Notes under the pieces: model-generated | The model's database searches: none | The model's input: the letters and a program-made list of their open reading frames with translations, nothing else | What the model was told of the DNA's origin: nothing | Made by a program: the position numbers and the translations under genes | Assembly (NCBI GenBank): GCA_002504845.1 | Contig: DATW01000049.1 | Coordinates: 1-53,136, forward strand | Direction of reading: 5' to 3' | Length of the DNA: 53,136 nt | From: Euryarchaeota archaeon UBA250 | Lineage (GTDB): Archaea; Thermoplasmatota; Poseidoniia; Poseidoniales; Thalassarchaeaceae | Part shown: one piece after another, positions 32,907-42,236 of the stretch | Position numbering within the stretch: position 1 is the first letter of the stretch | How the letters are laid out: each line of letters starts with the position of its first letter

Positions 32907-33704
32907 ATCGGATCTAAATGAGTCGATGATGAGCGGTGCAGCGATTATGCCGCCTATCACCAATGCAAGTTTCATCCAGCTAGATGACGGTACTGCGGGC
33001 CATGCGCCAGTCGTTAGAAGTTTTATCGATCCGAGCCAAGGAATTTCAGTCGAGGCGATACCAATGACCCACTCGTCTTTGACAGCAAGAACGGGGTTAC
33101 CATTCTCATCCTTGAGTCCTTGGCTCATTATGTACTGATCAGAAGCGTCTCTATCTGTGGCTCTGAGTTGATCGATTCTACATCCATTCGACTTTTCATT
33201 ATCTCCAGTTGTGAGATATCCCTCGTGACTGGGTATCCATCGGTCGATTCTCAGACTTCCGCCATGGGGGTAGCATTCGTATTGAAGGGTCACGGATATT
33301 TCATCTACGCCTCTTAAATCGGTACCAGGTACATCCCATCCACCAGATTCATTGTTAATCGCCTTGAGTATGGCTCTGTGAATCACAGGAGTATCACTTC
33401 CACCATTCTTCTTGTAGATGATGACATCACCAGGCATACCATGGCTTTCATACCCTTGATGGGGATTGCCTTCTTGCAATGACTCAACGAATGTTATGAC
33501 TCGATCTGCTCTTTCTGGGGCGGTTACCAGAATAAGGTCACCAGCGTCTATCGACCCTATCTCACCATCCTCTGAATGAATCATAGAATTGCTCTCAACC
33601 ACTACAAGGGGAGGCCATGACCCGGTAACGGCCCACAAACCGGAGAGTATGATGAAGACTAATGAAATAGATATCATTACTTCCCTGACTATCGACGACG
33701 TCAT
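32853..33704 (-). CDS. Signal peptidase I, archaeal type
   Basis: 283 residues from ATG 33704, which follows the upstream stop immediately (TGAGATG). ATG 33716 is an alternative. It removes signal peptides from exported proteins at the outer face of the membrane. The N-terminal helix (~14-33) leads to the nucleophile Ser in VVVESNSMIHSEDGE near 42. GMPGDVIIYKK and TPVIHRAILKAI near 95-110 give the His (archaeal and ER enzymes use His where bacteria use Lys). YLTTGDNEKSNGCRIDQL near 175 supplies Asp. A second helix lies at ~232-255, before an acidic tail. Insertion loops make it larger than most archaeal forms. Second gene after the 255-residue membrane protein, in one operon. Confidence 0.9.
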   Translation of the reverse strand: MTSSIVREVMISISLVFIILSGLWAVTGSWPPLVVVESNSMIHSEDGEIGSIDAGDLILVTAPERADRVITFVESLQEGNPHQGYESHGMPGDVIIYKKNGGSDTPVIHRAILKAINNESGGWDVPGTDLRGVDEISVTLQYECYPHGGSLRIDRWIPSHEGYLTTGDNEKSNGCRIDQLRATDRDASDQYIMSQGLKDENGNPVLAVKDEWVIGIASTEIPWLGSIKLLTTGAWPAVPSSSWMKLALVIGGIIAAPLIIDSFRSDLEESGQDDGDHNQGEDE

Positions 33705-33705
33705 C

Positions 33706-34473
33706 TCAATCCACATCCTCTTCAATGGAATTGGCAGGGGTTGTCATCCACAATAACATCGAAAGTGCAAGTGCGATTACTGCACTAACAGAATCAATAT
33801 ACGGCGGGGCATGGCTTTGTACTGGATTCCCGATAATTATGTCATTTAAGGAACGAGAGGCGCCGTCAAAGCCGCCAAATATCGATTCGAACACTATGAT
33901 CGCAAGGAAAAGAGATGTGAGAGAGATTAGTGCTCTATGTATTTCCACTTTCCTCAGAGCGTTGAGTCGGGGGAGGATAACTGAAATCTTGGATCGCGGG
34001 TTGGACCACCAAGAAATTGATTGTGCACTATTTTTTGGTGGGCGTTCGCTCCATCTACGATTCGGTTTAATCTCAAGATTGAGGTATACACCTAGTAATC
34101 TAGATCTGTACCCGGGTCCAAGCGCCTCTGCCGCATCCTCAGCCTCTTTCCTGCGCCTGATTACTTCGGTCCTAGAATCCAATGCACAGATCTCTTCGAA
34201 AGTATCTCTGAGTGACAGGTAGGCGAAAAACTCGGGGAGCAGGAAGAAGCACCCTACGCCCCCAACGATGAGACAGGCCCAACTGAACGGGACCAACGAC
34301 GAGGTCGCTGGGTCGGTTGCCCCTCCGAGCATCAAGAATAGGAGCCCCCATCCCATAGCGCCTACAAATAGGATCGATGTATAGGCCGTGACGGAGTAGT
34401 GTATGTCGGGATTAGCCCTCCACCATTTTCGAATCCTCTGTATCAGGGACAGACGGGCCACATCACTGGGCAA
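33706..34473 (-). CDS. Four-helix membrane protein, unknown, upstream of signal peptidase
   Basis: 255 residues. Helices at ~27-49 (TSILFVGAMGWGLLFLML), 60-85, 175-195 (ISLTSLFLAIIVF) and 225-243. A cytoplasmic middle part of ~85 residues holds TEVIRRRKEAEDAAEALGPG. The stop overlaps the start region of the signal peptidase gene, so the two are translationally linked and may share work in export. The start is uncertain: TTG 34473 or GTG 34461; no good ribosome site. No family recognised. Confidence 0.7.
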   Translation of the reverse strand: MPSDVARLSLIQRIRKWWRANPDIHYSVTAYTSILFVGAMGWGLLFLMLGGATDPATSSLVPFSWACLIVGGVGCFFLLPEFFAYLSLRDTFEEICALDSRTEVIRRRKEAEDAAEALGPGYRSRLLGVYLNLEIKPNRRWSERPPKNSAQSISWWSNPRSKISVILPRLNALRKVEIHRALISLTSLFLAIIVFESIFGGFDGASRSLNDIIIGNPVQSHAPPYIDSVSAVIALALSMLLWMTTPANSIEEDVD

Positions 34474-34528
34474 GGCAGTTGGGATTAGGGCCTTCCGGGT
34501 TCTGGAGTCTGACGAAGAGGGCTTTTCT

Positions 34529-34550
34529 GCCTAGTCTCTAGCGACTAGGC
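34529..34550 (+). promoter_or_regulatory. Perfect 8-bp hairpin directly before Lhr start codon
   Basis: GCCTAGTC and GACTAGGC flank the six-base loop TCTAGC, giving a perfect inverted repeat whose last base abuts the ATG at 34551. It lies in the 77-base divergent gap with the 255-residue membrane protein. In mRNA it would hide the start region; as DNA it would suit a dimeric repressor. No other perfect repeat of this length touches a start codon in the window as far as I could see. Confidence 0.6.
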
Positions 34551-37535
34551 ATGGCAGGCAAGGCGATCGGTCTTGAATCCCGGGTATCTGCCCTGCTTCA
34601 AGGACTTGAATGGGATCCGACGCCGATTCAAAGAGAGTGTGAGGGAGTCCTCCTATCTGGCAAAGATGCTCTGCTAGTGGCCCCCACCGGCAGCGGGAAA
34701 ACAGAGGCTGCAGTGATACCCCTCGTTTCCAGGGCACTAGACCAGGAATGGGAGCCTCTATCCATCCTATACATAACGCCTCTAAGGGCACTAAACAGAG
34801 ACATGGATCAGCGACTTGGGCCGTTCCTTGAACCTCTGGGGCTCGATGTTTCATTGAGGCACGGCGATACGAGTAAATCAGAACGTGCAAGGCAATCGAA
34901 GAATCCGCCGCATATGCTGATCACGACTCCTGAAACTGCTCAAATTATGCTACTTGGCTCAAGATTACGTAAGCATCTTTCGAAGGTTCGTGCGATAGTT
35001 ATCGACGAGGTTCACGATTTGGCGGGATCCGAACGCGGTTCCCAACTTCTTGTGGGGATAGAAAGAATCCGTGCATTGGCGAAGAGGGACGTCCAGATTG
35101 TAGGATTGTCAGCGACAATAGGAAATCCAGAAGAAGTGGCAAGGTGGTTTTCAAAAGATGCTGTTGTTGTCAAAGGACCATCCCCCAGAGCAACCGAAGT
35201 ACGGGTACATGTTGAGCAATCAACGCCTGAGGATGAAGCACTGGCCGTTACTTGGAACGTATCTCCGAGGGCGATATCTTCCCTTAGAAGACTGTCTCAT
35301 CTTATCGGAAAATCATCACCGGCCCTTGTCTTCGTAAATTCGAGATCTAATTCAGAGACAGTTGCGCAGAGAATGCTCAAGATAGCTCCCGAAATTGAAA
35401 TCGGGGTCCATCATGGAAGTCTTGCTGCAGATTCTAGAAAAGAAGTTGAGGACGCACTGAAAGAAGGACTGATCGATGCTATGATCTGTACTTCAAGCCT
35501 CGAACTCGGAATAGATGTTGGTTCGATACGTGCTGTGCATCAGCTACAATCTCCGAGAAGTGTAGACAGTTTACTACAACGAATTGGAAGGTCTGACCAC
35601 AGGATTGGAGGCACAGGTAGAGGTGAAATTCTCGTATGGGAAGATGATGACGTTGCAGAATCTTCAGTAATAGCCAGAAGAGCCTTGGAAGGAGATATTC
35701 CAGACGTGGAATGGCGTACTGACCCGGCGATAGTTGCTGCTAACCAGCTTATGCAGATGGCGATGCAGGAAAGTGTCGTCTCAATCGAAGAAGCGCATGC
35801 AGTGCTGACTTCTGCCTCGATATTCCAGAAATGGGACATTGAAGACACTCTTGCTACTCTGAAAGTATTGGATGATCGATGGCTTCTGAGATTGTTCGAA
35901 GATCCTAAAGAATCAGATATTCTTTCATGGAGTCCAAAGATATGGGAAGCGATTTATTCGGATCTTGGAGATGAGTCGATTCCGAGTATTAGGCCCTCTT
36001 CATCTGATGATACGGAGCCCGTACAGATTGAGAAATGGAAGAAAATCATGGTTCCAAGACTCCCGAAAAAGATTTCCAGAGGTTGGTTTCAACCGGCTGG
36101 GAAGTTGATGTCAACAAGGACTCAACATTACTCGATGATTCCTGATGAGTCGTTATACCGAATCCGTGATGTTGTAAGCAGGCGGGTATTGGGGACCGTG
36201 GATGAGGCATTCGTTCTATCTCTTGGCTCTGATGGAAGCGAAGAAGGAGCAGGGAGGCCCAGAACATTTGTCATGGCAGGTCGAACTTGGCAGATTATCG
36301 ATGCCGACCCTGAGCAAAATGAGCTCACTGTAGCCCCCATCTCAGAAATTGGAAATGCACCAGTGTGGTCCGGAGAATTGCCGCCCGTGCCGAAAGAAGT
36401 CGCCCAGGAAGTGGGCCAACTCAGGAGGAGTATCGCTGAAATGACCGGTTCTTTAGAAGAGCGGGGGGGAATCATCCCCTTCGATAGATACCCCCTCTCA
36501 GATGAGGCTGCATCGGGCTACATACAATCTGTCATGGATCATCTTGATTCTACAGGCCACATACCAGATGATCTCAAGCTAACTCTTGAGGTAAGAGAGC
36601 ATGCTATCGTATTGAATTGCTGTCGTGGTTCCAAGATCAACGAGACTCTGGCGCATTTCATCCAAGCAATGGGGTCGGCACTCGGGGGATCTACAGGGAT
36701 GGCTGTGATTGACCCCTACAGAATATCATTCAAGATACCAAGAGTGGATGCAGGGCATATCGAAGAATGGTTGAGAGGGACCTCTCCGTCTGCTCTTGAA
36801 GCAATTCTGAGAATGACTATCCCGAATGGTAGAGCGATTAGGGCCAGATTTGTACAAGTTGCTCGAAGATTCGGGGTACTGAGAAAGGATGTAGACCCTA
36901 GAAGGGTGAATATCGAAGGCATGATGAAACGATATTCAGGTACACCAGTGGTCGAAGAAACTCTATCCAAATTATTCCATGAAAGAATGGACATAGAAGG
37001 AACGATGGATCTAATGTCAGACATACAGAACGGTCGTGTGTCTGTTGTGGTTACGGGGCCCGGTCCCCTTGGCCAGTCTCCCCGTTCTGAGCGAGATATG
37101 TTACTTCCCGCCTGGAGCGATAAAGATCTGCGCGAACGTCTCGAGACAAGGCTCCTTTCAGAACGATGCGTCCTGATATGTATCAACTGCTTATCCACCG
37201 ATAGGAAACGTGTCGGACGTCTTGAAAACGGGATAGATGATTGTTCGGTGTGTGGTGGCGGGATGAGGTGCTGTGCTCCAGAAAGATTGGAGAGTATGCT
37301 ATCTGGCTGGGTCTCAAGCCGTGATCCCAAGGATCGCGGTCGGGTTCAGAAAAATGCCGAATTAATACGGAATCATGGATTTGAGGCGATCATGTGCCTC
37401 ATGGCTAGGGGGGTGGGCGAGGAAACTGCCACACGTATCCTAAGATCGCATGCTGGGAAAACACGAACTGCGCTTTTGAGATCGATACACAACGCTGAGA
37501 TCGAATATGCCCGCACTAGACGATACTGGTCTTGA
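34551..37535 (+). CDS. lhr: Large helicase Lhr (superfamily 2)
   Basis: 994 residues. Lhr unwinds DNA and DNA/RNA hybrids in repair. Helicase motifs in order: Q-like WDPTPIQREC near 22, Walker A VAPTGSGKTEAA near 45, YITPLRALNRDM, DEVHDLAGSERG (motif II) near 152, SATIGNPEEVARWF (III), VFVNSRSNSETVAQRM (IV), TSSLELGIDVGSIRAV (V) and LLQRIGRSDHRIGGTGRG (VI) near 345. A winged-helix and Lhr core region follow. Near residue 880 is a four-cysteine zinc site (CVLICINC and CSVCGGGMRCC), then a terminal HhH-like tail. The start is ATG 34551, right behind a perfect hairpin. Confidence 0.95.
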   Translation: MAGKAIGLESRVSALLQGLEWDPTPIQRECEGVLLSGKDALLVAPTGSGKTEAAVIPLVSRALDQEWEPLSILYITPLRALNRDMDQRLGPFLEPLGLDVSLRHGDTSKSERARQSKNPPHMLITTPETAQIMLLGSRLRKHLSKVRAIVIDEVHDLAGSERGSQLLVGIERIRALAKRDVQIVGLSATIGNPEEVARWFSKDAVVVKGPSPRATEVRVHVEQSTPEDEALAVTWNVSPRAISSLRRLSHLIGKSSPALVFVNSRSNSETVAQRMLKIAPEIEIGVHHGSLAADSRKEVEDALKEGLIDAMICTSSLELGIDVGSIRAVHQLQSPRSVDSLLQRIGRSDHRIGGTGRGEILVWEDDDVAESSVIARRALEGDIPDVEWRTDPAIVAANQLMQMAMQESVVSIEEAHAVLTSASIFQKWDIEDTLATLKVLDDRWLLRLFEDPKESDILSWSPKIWEAIYSDLGDESIPSIRPSSSDDTEPVQIEKWKKIMVPRLPKKISRGWFQPAGKLMSTRTQHYSMIPDESLYRIRDVVSRRVLGTVDEAFVLSLGSDGSEEGAGRPRTFVMAGRTWQIIDADPEQNELTVAPISEIGNAPVWSGELPPVPKEVAQEVGQLRRSIAEMTGSLEERGGIIPFDRYPLSDEAASGYIQSVMDHLDSTGHIPDDLKLTLEVREHAIVLNCCRGSKINETLAHFIQAMGSALGGSTGMAVIDPYRISFKIPRVDAGHIEEWLRGTSPSALEAILRMTIPNGRAIRARFVQVARRFGVLRKDVDPRRVNIEGMMKRYSGTPVVEETLSKLFHERMDIEGTMDLMSDIQNGRVSVVVTGPGPLGQSPRSERDMLLPAWSDKDLRERLETRLLSERCVLICINCLSTDRKRVGRLENGIDDCSVCGGGMRCCAPERLESMLSGWVSSRDPKDRGRVQKNAELIRNHGFEAIMCLMARGVGEETATRILRSHAGKTRTALLRSIHNAEIEYARTRRYWS

Positions 37536-37571
37536 CGCAATCGCTATTCAGGTGATGTGGGTCCGAAGGGC

Positions 37572-38114
37572 ATGCTGATTGGCCTCACAGGAAGGAACGC
37601 CTCTGGCAAGACCACTGTGGTTGAATGGTTCTCCGAACGTGGATTTGTTGCTGAATCATGCTCTGATTCGATTAGAACGTGGTTGGCAGGAAAAGGAGTG
37701 AAGGCAACCAGGGAGAATCTCATCGAGGGCGGAAGAGAATTGCGCAGGCAGGGCGGCGGCGGCATTCTGGCTGAGATGCTTCTTGAGCGTCTTAATGGGA
37801 GGGATGCCGTTATCGATTCGATACGCACTCCGGCGGAGGTGGATGCTCTTCGTCAGAGAGAAGACTTCATCCTAATCGAGGTTGTTGCTGATCCGAGAAT
37901 ACGATGGTCCAGAGCGAAGCTCAGATCAAGACCGGGTGATCCATCCAGCGAAGCGGAGTTCATAGAATCAGAAAAAAAGGAATTGGAAGCTACTGATCAA
38001 GCCGGTCAGGCACTTATCGCAACTGCAGCTATGGCTGATTTCAAAATCGAGAATGATGGCAATCTGGACACTCTGGGAAGTAAATTGAATCAAATCATAT
38101 CGGATATTTCATGA
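37572..38114 (+). CDS. Adenylate-kinase-like P-loop protein (UPF0200 family)
   Basis: 180 residues from ATG 37572 (MLIGLTGRNASGKTTVVEWF); GTG 37557 is an alternative. Walker A is GRNASGKT. NGRDAVIDSIRTPAEVDALR near 85 gives the Walker B-like and nucleotide-base contacts, and VVADPRIRWSRAKLRSRPGD the LID-like part. UPF0200 is an archaeal family resembling dephospho-CoA kinase and NMP kinases; its substrate is unsettled. Starts 37 bases after lhr on the same strand, so probably co-transcribed; its end overlaps the convergent dCMP deaminase by 6 bases. Confidence 0.85.
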   Translation: MLIGLTGRNASGKTTVVEWFSERGFVAESCSDSIRTWLAGKGVKATRENLIEGGRELRRQGGGGILAEMLLERLNGRDAVIDSIRTPAEVDALRQREDFILIEVVADPRIRWSRAKLRSRPGDPSSEAEFIESEKKELEATDQAGQALIATAAMADFKIENDGNLDTLGSKLNQIISDIS

Positions 38115-38552
38115 TTGGACTGTTCTGATAACCACACCAGACTCTCGGAATAGAGCCATAGAACGCTCGAAATCTTCCTTCCATCGGCCTGGAATTTCAA
38201 GGCCGGATGGGATGACCACTTCAGATATGCCAGCTTGAATTAGGCTTCTTGCACATCGGGTGCATGGGGGCCAAGTCACATAGGCTGTACAATCTTTGAG
38301 AGCGAGGCCGATCCTCGCTGCGTGCATAATCGCGTTCTCTTCAGCATGACATATGAGCGGATACTTGAGATCCCTGTCGGATAGTCTCTCATCTGTATCG
38401 GCGATGCCTCGTGGAAAGCCATTGAAGCCTGTCGATCTGATCTCCCTGTCTGGGCCGACAACGACGCAGCCGACCTTTGTTGAAGGGTCCTTGCTCCAGC
38501 CCGATATATGGGTTGCAAGACTTAGGAAACGTCCGTCCCACTTCTCACTCAT
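38109..38552 (-). CDS. dCMP deaminase
   Basis: 147 residues. Converts dCMP to dUMP for thymidylate synthesis. Zinc site: His and Glu in CHAEENAIMHAAR near residue 70 and two Cys in PPCTRCARSLIQAG near 97. STGFNGFPRGIADTDERLSD near 40-60 is the dCMP-specific entry loop, which distinguishes it from cytidine and tRNA adenosine deaminases. Starts at ATG 38552, 23 bases after folC's stop on the same strand; a shared route to dTMP with folate is sensible. Confidence 0.93.
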   Translation of the reverse strand: MSEKWDGRFLSLATHISGWSKDPSTKVGCVVVGPDREIRSTGFNGFPRGIADTDERLSDRDLKYPLICHAEENAIMHAARIGLALKDCTAYVTWPPCTRCARSLIQAGISEVVIPSGLEIPGRWKEDFERSMALFRESGVVIRTVQS

Positions 38553-38575
38553 ACCCCTATCTCATGCACTCCTAG

Positions 38576-39826
38576 TCAAGAGTGTTGCCGAGGGGGATGT
38601 ACCAACAAGACATTGGAGAGATCGTGTTTCAGAGGATTTAGCACAGACAGCACATCGCCGATCAAATGTATGCTGCCCATGATGAGAAGTTCCACTTTTT
38701 TGTCAGATGCACGTTGAAACGCCTCTTCGAACGCTGACAGGACGCTCTCTGCGATTGAGTGGCTTATCGTCGTCCCGAAGGAGTCGGCAATCTCTCTTGC
38801 AGGATGTGGGGGGAGCCTGCCGTGTTCGGGTTCTGTGATGACTGCATGGATGATTTTCCTTGACGTCTCTTCACTCATCAAAGGTGCTAAGATCCCCTCT
38901 AAATCGTCTTTTTGTGTAAATCCGATCATTATCACAGCATCCCTATCTAGGCGGGAGGCCTCATCACTGAACCCTTCCAAGTTATGCGCTGCACTCAGTC
39001 TCACAGCGACATTCCCGGATGTATACACAGTTCCATCTCGTCCGGGCCACCTGATATTCATTGGATCCTTTTCCCACTCCATGTGATGTCCGATCTTGGA
39101 AGCCATATTGTACCATTTTTTCCAGGGTTTGTCAGTTGAATTGTCCGTATGCAAGAGAAAATCCTGACCGGTCAATCGACGCACTTGTGATTCAATCTCC
39201 TCATTGTCTGGATCAAACATCATGATTGGGACGCCCGATCGATGGATTCCCGCTTTCTCTCTTGCAACATCAACAAGTTCCGGGCCAAGAATCTCAAGAT
39301 GGTCTTCGGAGATGGTCGTGATGGCGCAAAAATCGGCTTTAACACATCTAGTGGCATCGAGTCTGCCTCCCAAACCAGTCTCAATTATAGCTCTAGTAAC
39401 TCCTGCTCTTTTGAAAGAAATGAGGGCGACAAGGAATGTCTTCTCATAGTATGTTATCTCGATGGAAGGCGACTCCTCGCTTGCCTTCCTAACAAGAGCG
39501 AGGCATTCATCGAACTCTTTCTCGTCAATCGGCCTTCCATCGACCCTGGCGCGCTCTTCGACATTCACCAAATGGGGCGAGGTGAATAGTCCGACCAAAT
39601 TACCGGATGCAGCGGCTCTGGCTGCGAGATGTGCGCAAAGAGAGCCCTTGCCATTGGTTCCGGCTACGTGGACCGATGGAAACGCGTCTTGGGGATTCGA
39701 CAAACGTGCGAGCATCTGCCTGACGTGGGTTAGTCCGAGCCTCATTCGACGGCGTCCGGGGACTGGAGCGAGCCATGCTCGAAGTTCCTCATGGGTCCAG
39801 TGCGCCATGCATCGGGGACGAGCCAT
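38576..39826 (-). CDS. folC: Folylpolyglutamate / dihydrofolate synthase
   Basis: 416 residues. Ligates glutamate to folate with ATP in the cytosol. The Mur-ligase-like P-loop is VHVAGTNGKGSLCAHLAARA near residue 53; LFTSPHLVNVEERARVDG follows. IIETGLGGRLDATRCV near 148 and TTISEDHLEILG near 170 (metal His) complete the ATPase. The C-terminal domain is shorter than in bacteria. Its presence implies folate (not only methanopterin) use. Start ATG 39826; ATG 39808 also possible. Divergent from the presenilin-like gene by 31 bases. Confidence 0.92.
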   Translation of the reverse strand: MARPRCMAHWTHEELRAWLAPVPGRRRMRLGLTHVRQMLARLSNPQDAFPSVHVAGTNGKGSLCAHLAARAAASGNLVGLFTSPHLVNVEERARVDGRPIDEKEFDECLALVRKASEESPSIEITYYEKTFLVALISFKRAGVTRAIIETGLGGRLDATRCVKADFCAITTISEDHLEILGPELVDVAREKAGIHRSGVPIMMFDPDNEEIESQVRRLTGQDFLLHTDNSTDKPWKKWYNMASKIGHHMEWEKDPMNIRWPGRDGTVYTSGNVAVRLSAAHNLEGFSDEASRLDRDAVIMIGFTQKDDLEGILAPLMSEETSRKIIHAVITEPEHGRLPPHPAREIADSFGTTISHSIAESVLSAFEEAFQRASDKKVELLIMGSIHLIGDVLSVLNPLKHDLSNVLLVHPPRQHS

Positions 39827-39857
39827 CTTGATATGAGCCTAGGCGGTGAGATAGGGT

Positions 39858-40904
39858 ATGTCAGACGTCAAGCACAGGCCTATGGCATGGTCATCGATGC
39901 TTGGAATGGCTGGAATGTTCATCTTCACAATATGTACGGGGATTTTCATCCAACCTGCATGGAATTTCGAAGAGGCCAAGGCTTTCGGTGAAGAGGGCTC
40001 CACAGAAGCGGCGAACATATTCTTCGAACTGATCATGATTTTCATATTCACTGCTGGAGTGATATGGCTTGCTAGAAAGGGATTGCAGGTCTTGATCAAA
40101 GCATTCGTTCTTCTTGCGCTCTGGATCTCGATGCTCTATGCCACTCTCCCCCTAATTGCGCTGATTGGTTCAATTGTCGGAATGGGGGGGCAGGATCCCT
40201 GGAACATGGCGTTAATCGCGTCTCCCATTCTTTCCCTGGGTGCGATAATCGGGCTCTACAAATATCCTGAATGGTGGGTGGTGAATGGCGTGGGCATGAT
40301 TGTCGGTTCGGGGGTGATTGTCATGATTGGCATCAGCTTCGTCCCGGTGCTGATATGCATATTCATGATCGCGGCGGCCATCTATGACTACTGGGCAGTG
40401 CACCGCTCCAAGCACATGCTTGAACTGGCTGATACGATGATCGACCTCAAACTCCCAGTCGTTCTCGTTGCTCCCAAGGACGCCAATTACAGCTTCAGAA
40501 GTGAGCAGGGGAGCATGCGTGACTCAGGATCAACTGCTGAGAGTTCTGCAGTTCAACAGGTTGATGGAGGAGCATCGAAGAAGGGGAGGGATGCGCTTTT
40601 CATGGGCCTGGGTGACGTGATCTTCCCAGGCATGCTTGTCATCTCAAGCCTGACTTACATGCCTGAACTTGGAGGCGAAGTATACAACCCGTATGGCTCG
40701 ATGTATCTCAGCCAGATACTGGTAGCATTGGGCACTCTCGTAGGAGGGCTGTTCGGATATGCGGCTCTGATGAGGTTCGTTGCAAAGGGGAATGCTCAGC
40801 CGGGCTTGCCTCTCCTCAATGGAGGGGCGATTCTGGGGTACATCATCACCGGAATTATCGTTGTCGGCCCTGCTGCTCTTTGGCAGGACATAACGTTCCT
40901 GTGA
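39858..40904 (+). CDS. Presenilin/SPP-like intramembrane aspartyl protease
   Basis: 348 residues with about nine membrane helices. Presenilin-family proteases cut helices within the bilayer. The two catalytic Asp motifs and the PAL-like motif are all present: Y-D in FMIAAAIYDYWAV near residue 175, G-x-G-D in FMGLGDVIFPGMLV near 250, and P-x-L in GLPLLNGGAILGY near 322. A hydrophilic loop of ~70 residues (LPVVLVAPKDANYS onward) lies between the halves, as in archaeal PSH. Third membrane protease type in the window. SerRS follows on the same strand with its ATG 54 bases beyond. Confidence 0.85.
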   Translation: MSDVKHRPMAWSSMLGMAGMFIFTICTGIFIQPAWNFEEAKAFGEEGSTEAANIFFELIMIFIFTAGVIWLARKGLQVLIKAFVLLALWISMLYATLPLIALIGSIVGMGGQDPWNMALIASPILSLGAIIGLYKYPEWWVVNGVGMIVGSGVIVMIGISFVPVLICIFMIAAAIYDYWAVHRSKHMLELADTMIDLKLPVVLVAPKDANYSFRSEQGSMRDSGSTAESSAVQQVDGGASKKGRDALFMGLGDVIFPGMLVISSLTYMPELGGEVYNPYGSMYLSQILVALGTLVGGLFGYAALMRFVAKGNAQPGLPLLNGGAILGYIITGIIVVGPAALWQDITFL

Positions 40905-40958
40905 GTGCTGGAAGCCGAATCCCTCAAGTGGCCCATGGATGACCATGGATTGAGACTG

Positions 40959-42236
40959 ATGCTAGATATCCAGATCTTCCGCGACAATCCGGCCAGCATC
41001 CGTGCTGACTTTTCGAAGAGGGGGATCGATGACGATCCCATCGACGAGGTGATACGTCTAGACGAGTCATGGAGGCAGATTCGATACGAAGTCGACCAAC
41101 TTCGGAAGGAGAAGAATTCGGCAGCCAGAGGGATTGCTTCAGCGAAGAAATCCGGCGACGAAGACGAGTTCAAGCGCATCATGGACGAGGTATCCAATCT
41201 CGGGGATATGATCGAGAATTTGGAGTCGGACGCCAGGAAGATGATCGAGGAACGCGATGGTATCAGGATGCGGATTCCCAATATCCTGCATCCTGATGTT
41301 CCAGTCGGCGAGGATGATCAGAAGAACGTGGAGATTAGCCGGCACGGTCCGGAGAGAGTTTTCAGTTTCAAGCCCAAGACCCACAATGAAATCATCGAGG
41401 AAAATGGATGGGTCGATCTCGCTCGTGGGGCCAAGGTTGCAGGATCGCGCCAGTACTTCCTGATTGGCGACCTAGCCAGGCTCGAAATGGCGCTCCAGCA
41501 CTATGCGTCCGACTTCCTCATAGACAGGGCATACACGCTCGTGCAACCGCCACTCATGATGAATAGGACTGCATACGAGGGAGTGACTGATCTCTCGGAC
41601 TTCGAGACGGTCATGTATGGGATAGAACCCGATGGGTACCACCTCATAGCCACGAGCGAGCATCCCCTCACCGCGATGAGGATGGATGAGATAATCGAGC
41701 CCTCTGAGCTTCCCATCCGGATGGTTGGTACCAGCCCCTGTTTCCGGAGAGAGGTCGGGGCGCATGGGCTTTCAGACAGGGGGATATGGCGAGTTCATCA
41801 ATTCACCAAAGTCGAACAGATTGTGATATGCAGGCCCGAGGATTCCTGGGCCATGCATGAGGAGTTGCTTTCCAACGCAAAGGATCTCTGGGATAGCCTG
41901 GGACTCCACTACAGAGTTGTTGACATCTGCACGGGGGACATGGGGACCGTTGCCTCAAGGAAGTATGATCTGGAGGCATGGCTGCCCGGGGCAGGTGCTT
42001 TCAAGGAGGTTGTCTCATGCTCTAACTGCACGGACTACCAGGCGAATCGGCTTAGGATGCGCTACCGTACGAGCAAGGGGAATGAGGCGGTGCATACGCT
42101 CAACTCCACCGCTGTTGCGACAAGCAGGGCCCTGGTGGCGATAATGGAGCAATATCAGACAGAGGATGGGGGGGTTTCGATTCCGGAGGCCCTCCAACCG
42201 CTCATGGGTAGTCGAACTCACCTCGAACGAATTTGA
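40959..42236 (+). CDS. serS: Seryl-tRNA synthetase, bacterial-type
   Basis: 425 residues from ATG 40959 (MLDIQIFRDNPASIRADF), the family N-terminus; GTG 40905, right after the previous stop, opens the frame earlier. Residues ~1-110 form the tRNA-binding coiled-coil arm (SWRQIRYEVDQLRKEKN). The class II core shows motif 2 in SPCFRREVGAHGLSDRGIWR near 265, and motif 3 around EVVSCSNCTDYQANRLRMRY. TGDMGTVASRKYDLEAW lies before it and NGSAVA-type TLNSTAVATSRALVAIMEQ after it. This is the common form, unlike the rare methanogen SerRS. The 3' end overlaps the leftward BNR gene by 35 bases. Confidence 0.96.
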   Translation: MLDIQIFRDNPASIRADFSKRGIDDDPIDEVIRLDESWRQIRYEVDQLRKEKNSAARGIASAKKSGDEDEFKRIMDEVSNLGDMIENLESDARKMIEERDGIRMRIPNILHPDVPVGEDDQKNVEISRHGPERVFSFKPKTHNEIIEENGWVDLARGAKVAGSRQYFLIGDLARLEMALQHYASDFLIDRAYTLVQPPLMMNRTAYEGVTDLSDFETVMYGIEPDGYHLIATSEHPLTAMRMDEIIEPSELPIRMVGTSPCFRREVGAHGLSDRGIWRVHQFTKVEQIVICRPEDSWAMHEELLSNAKDLWDSLGLHYRVVDICTGDMGTVASRKYDLEAWLPGAGAFKEVVSCSNCTDYQANRLRMRYRTSKGNEAVHTLNSTAVATSRALVAIMEQYQTEDGGVSIPEALQPLMGSRTHLERI

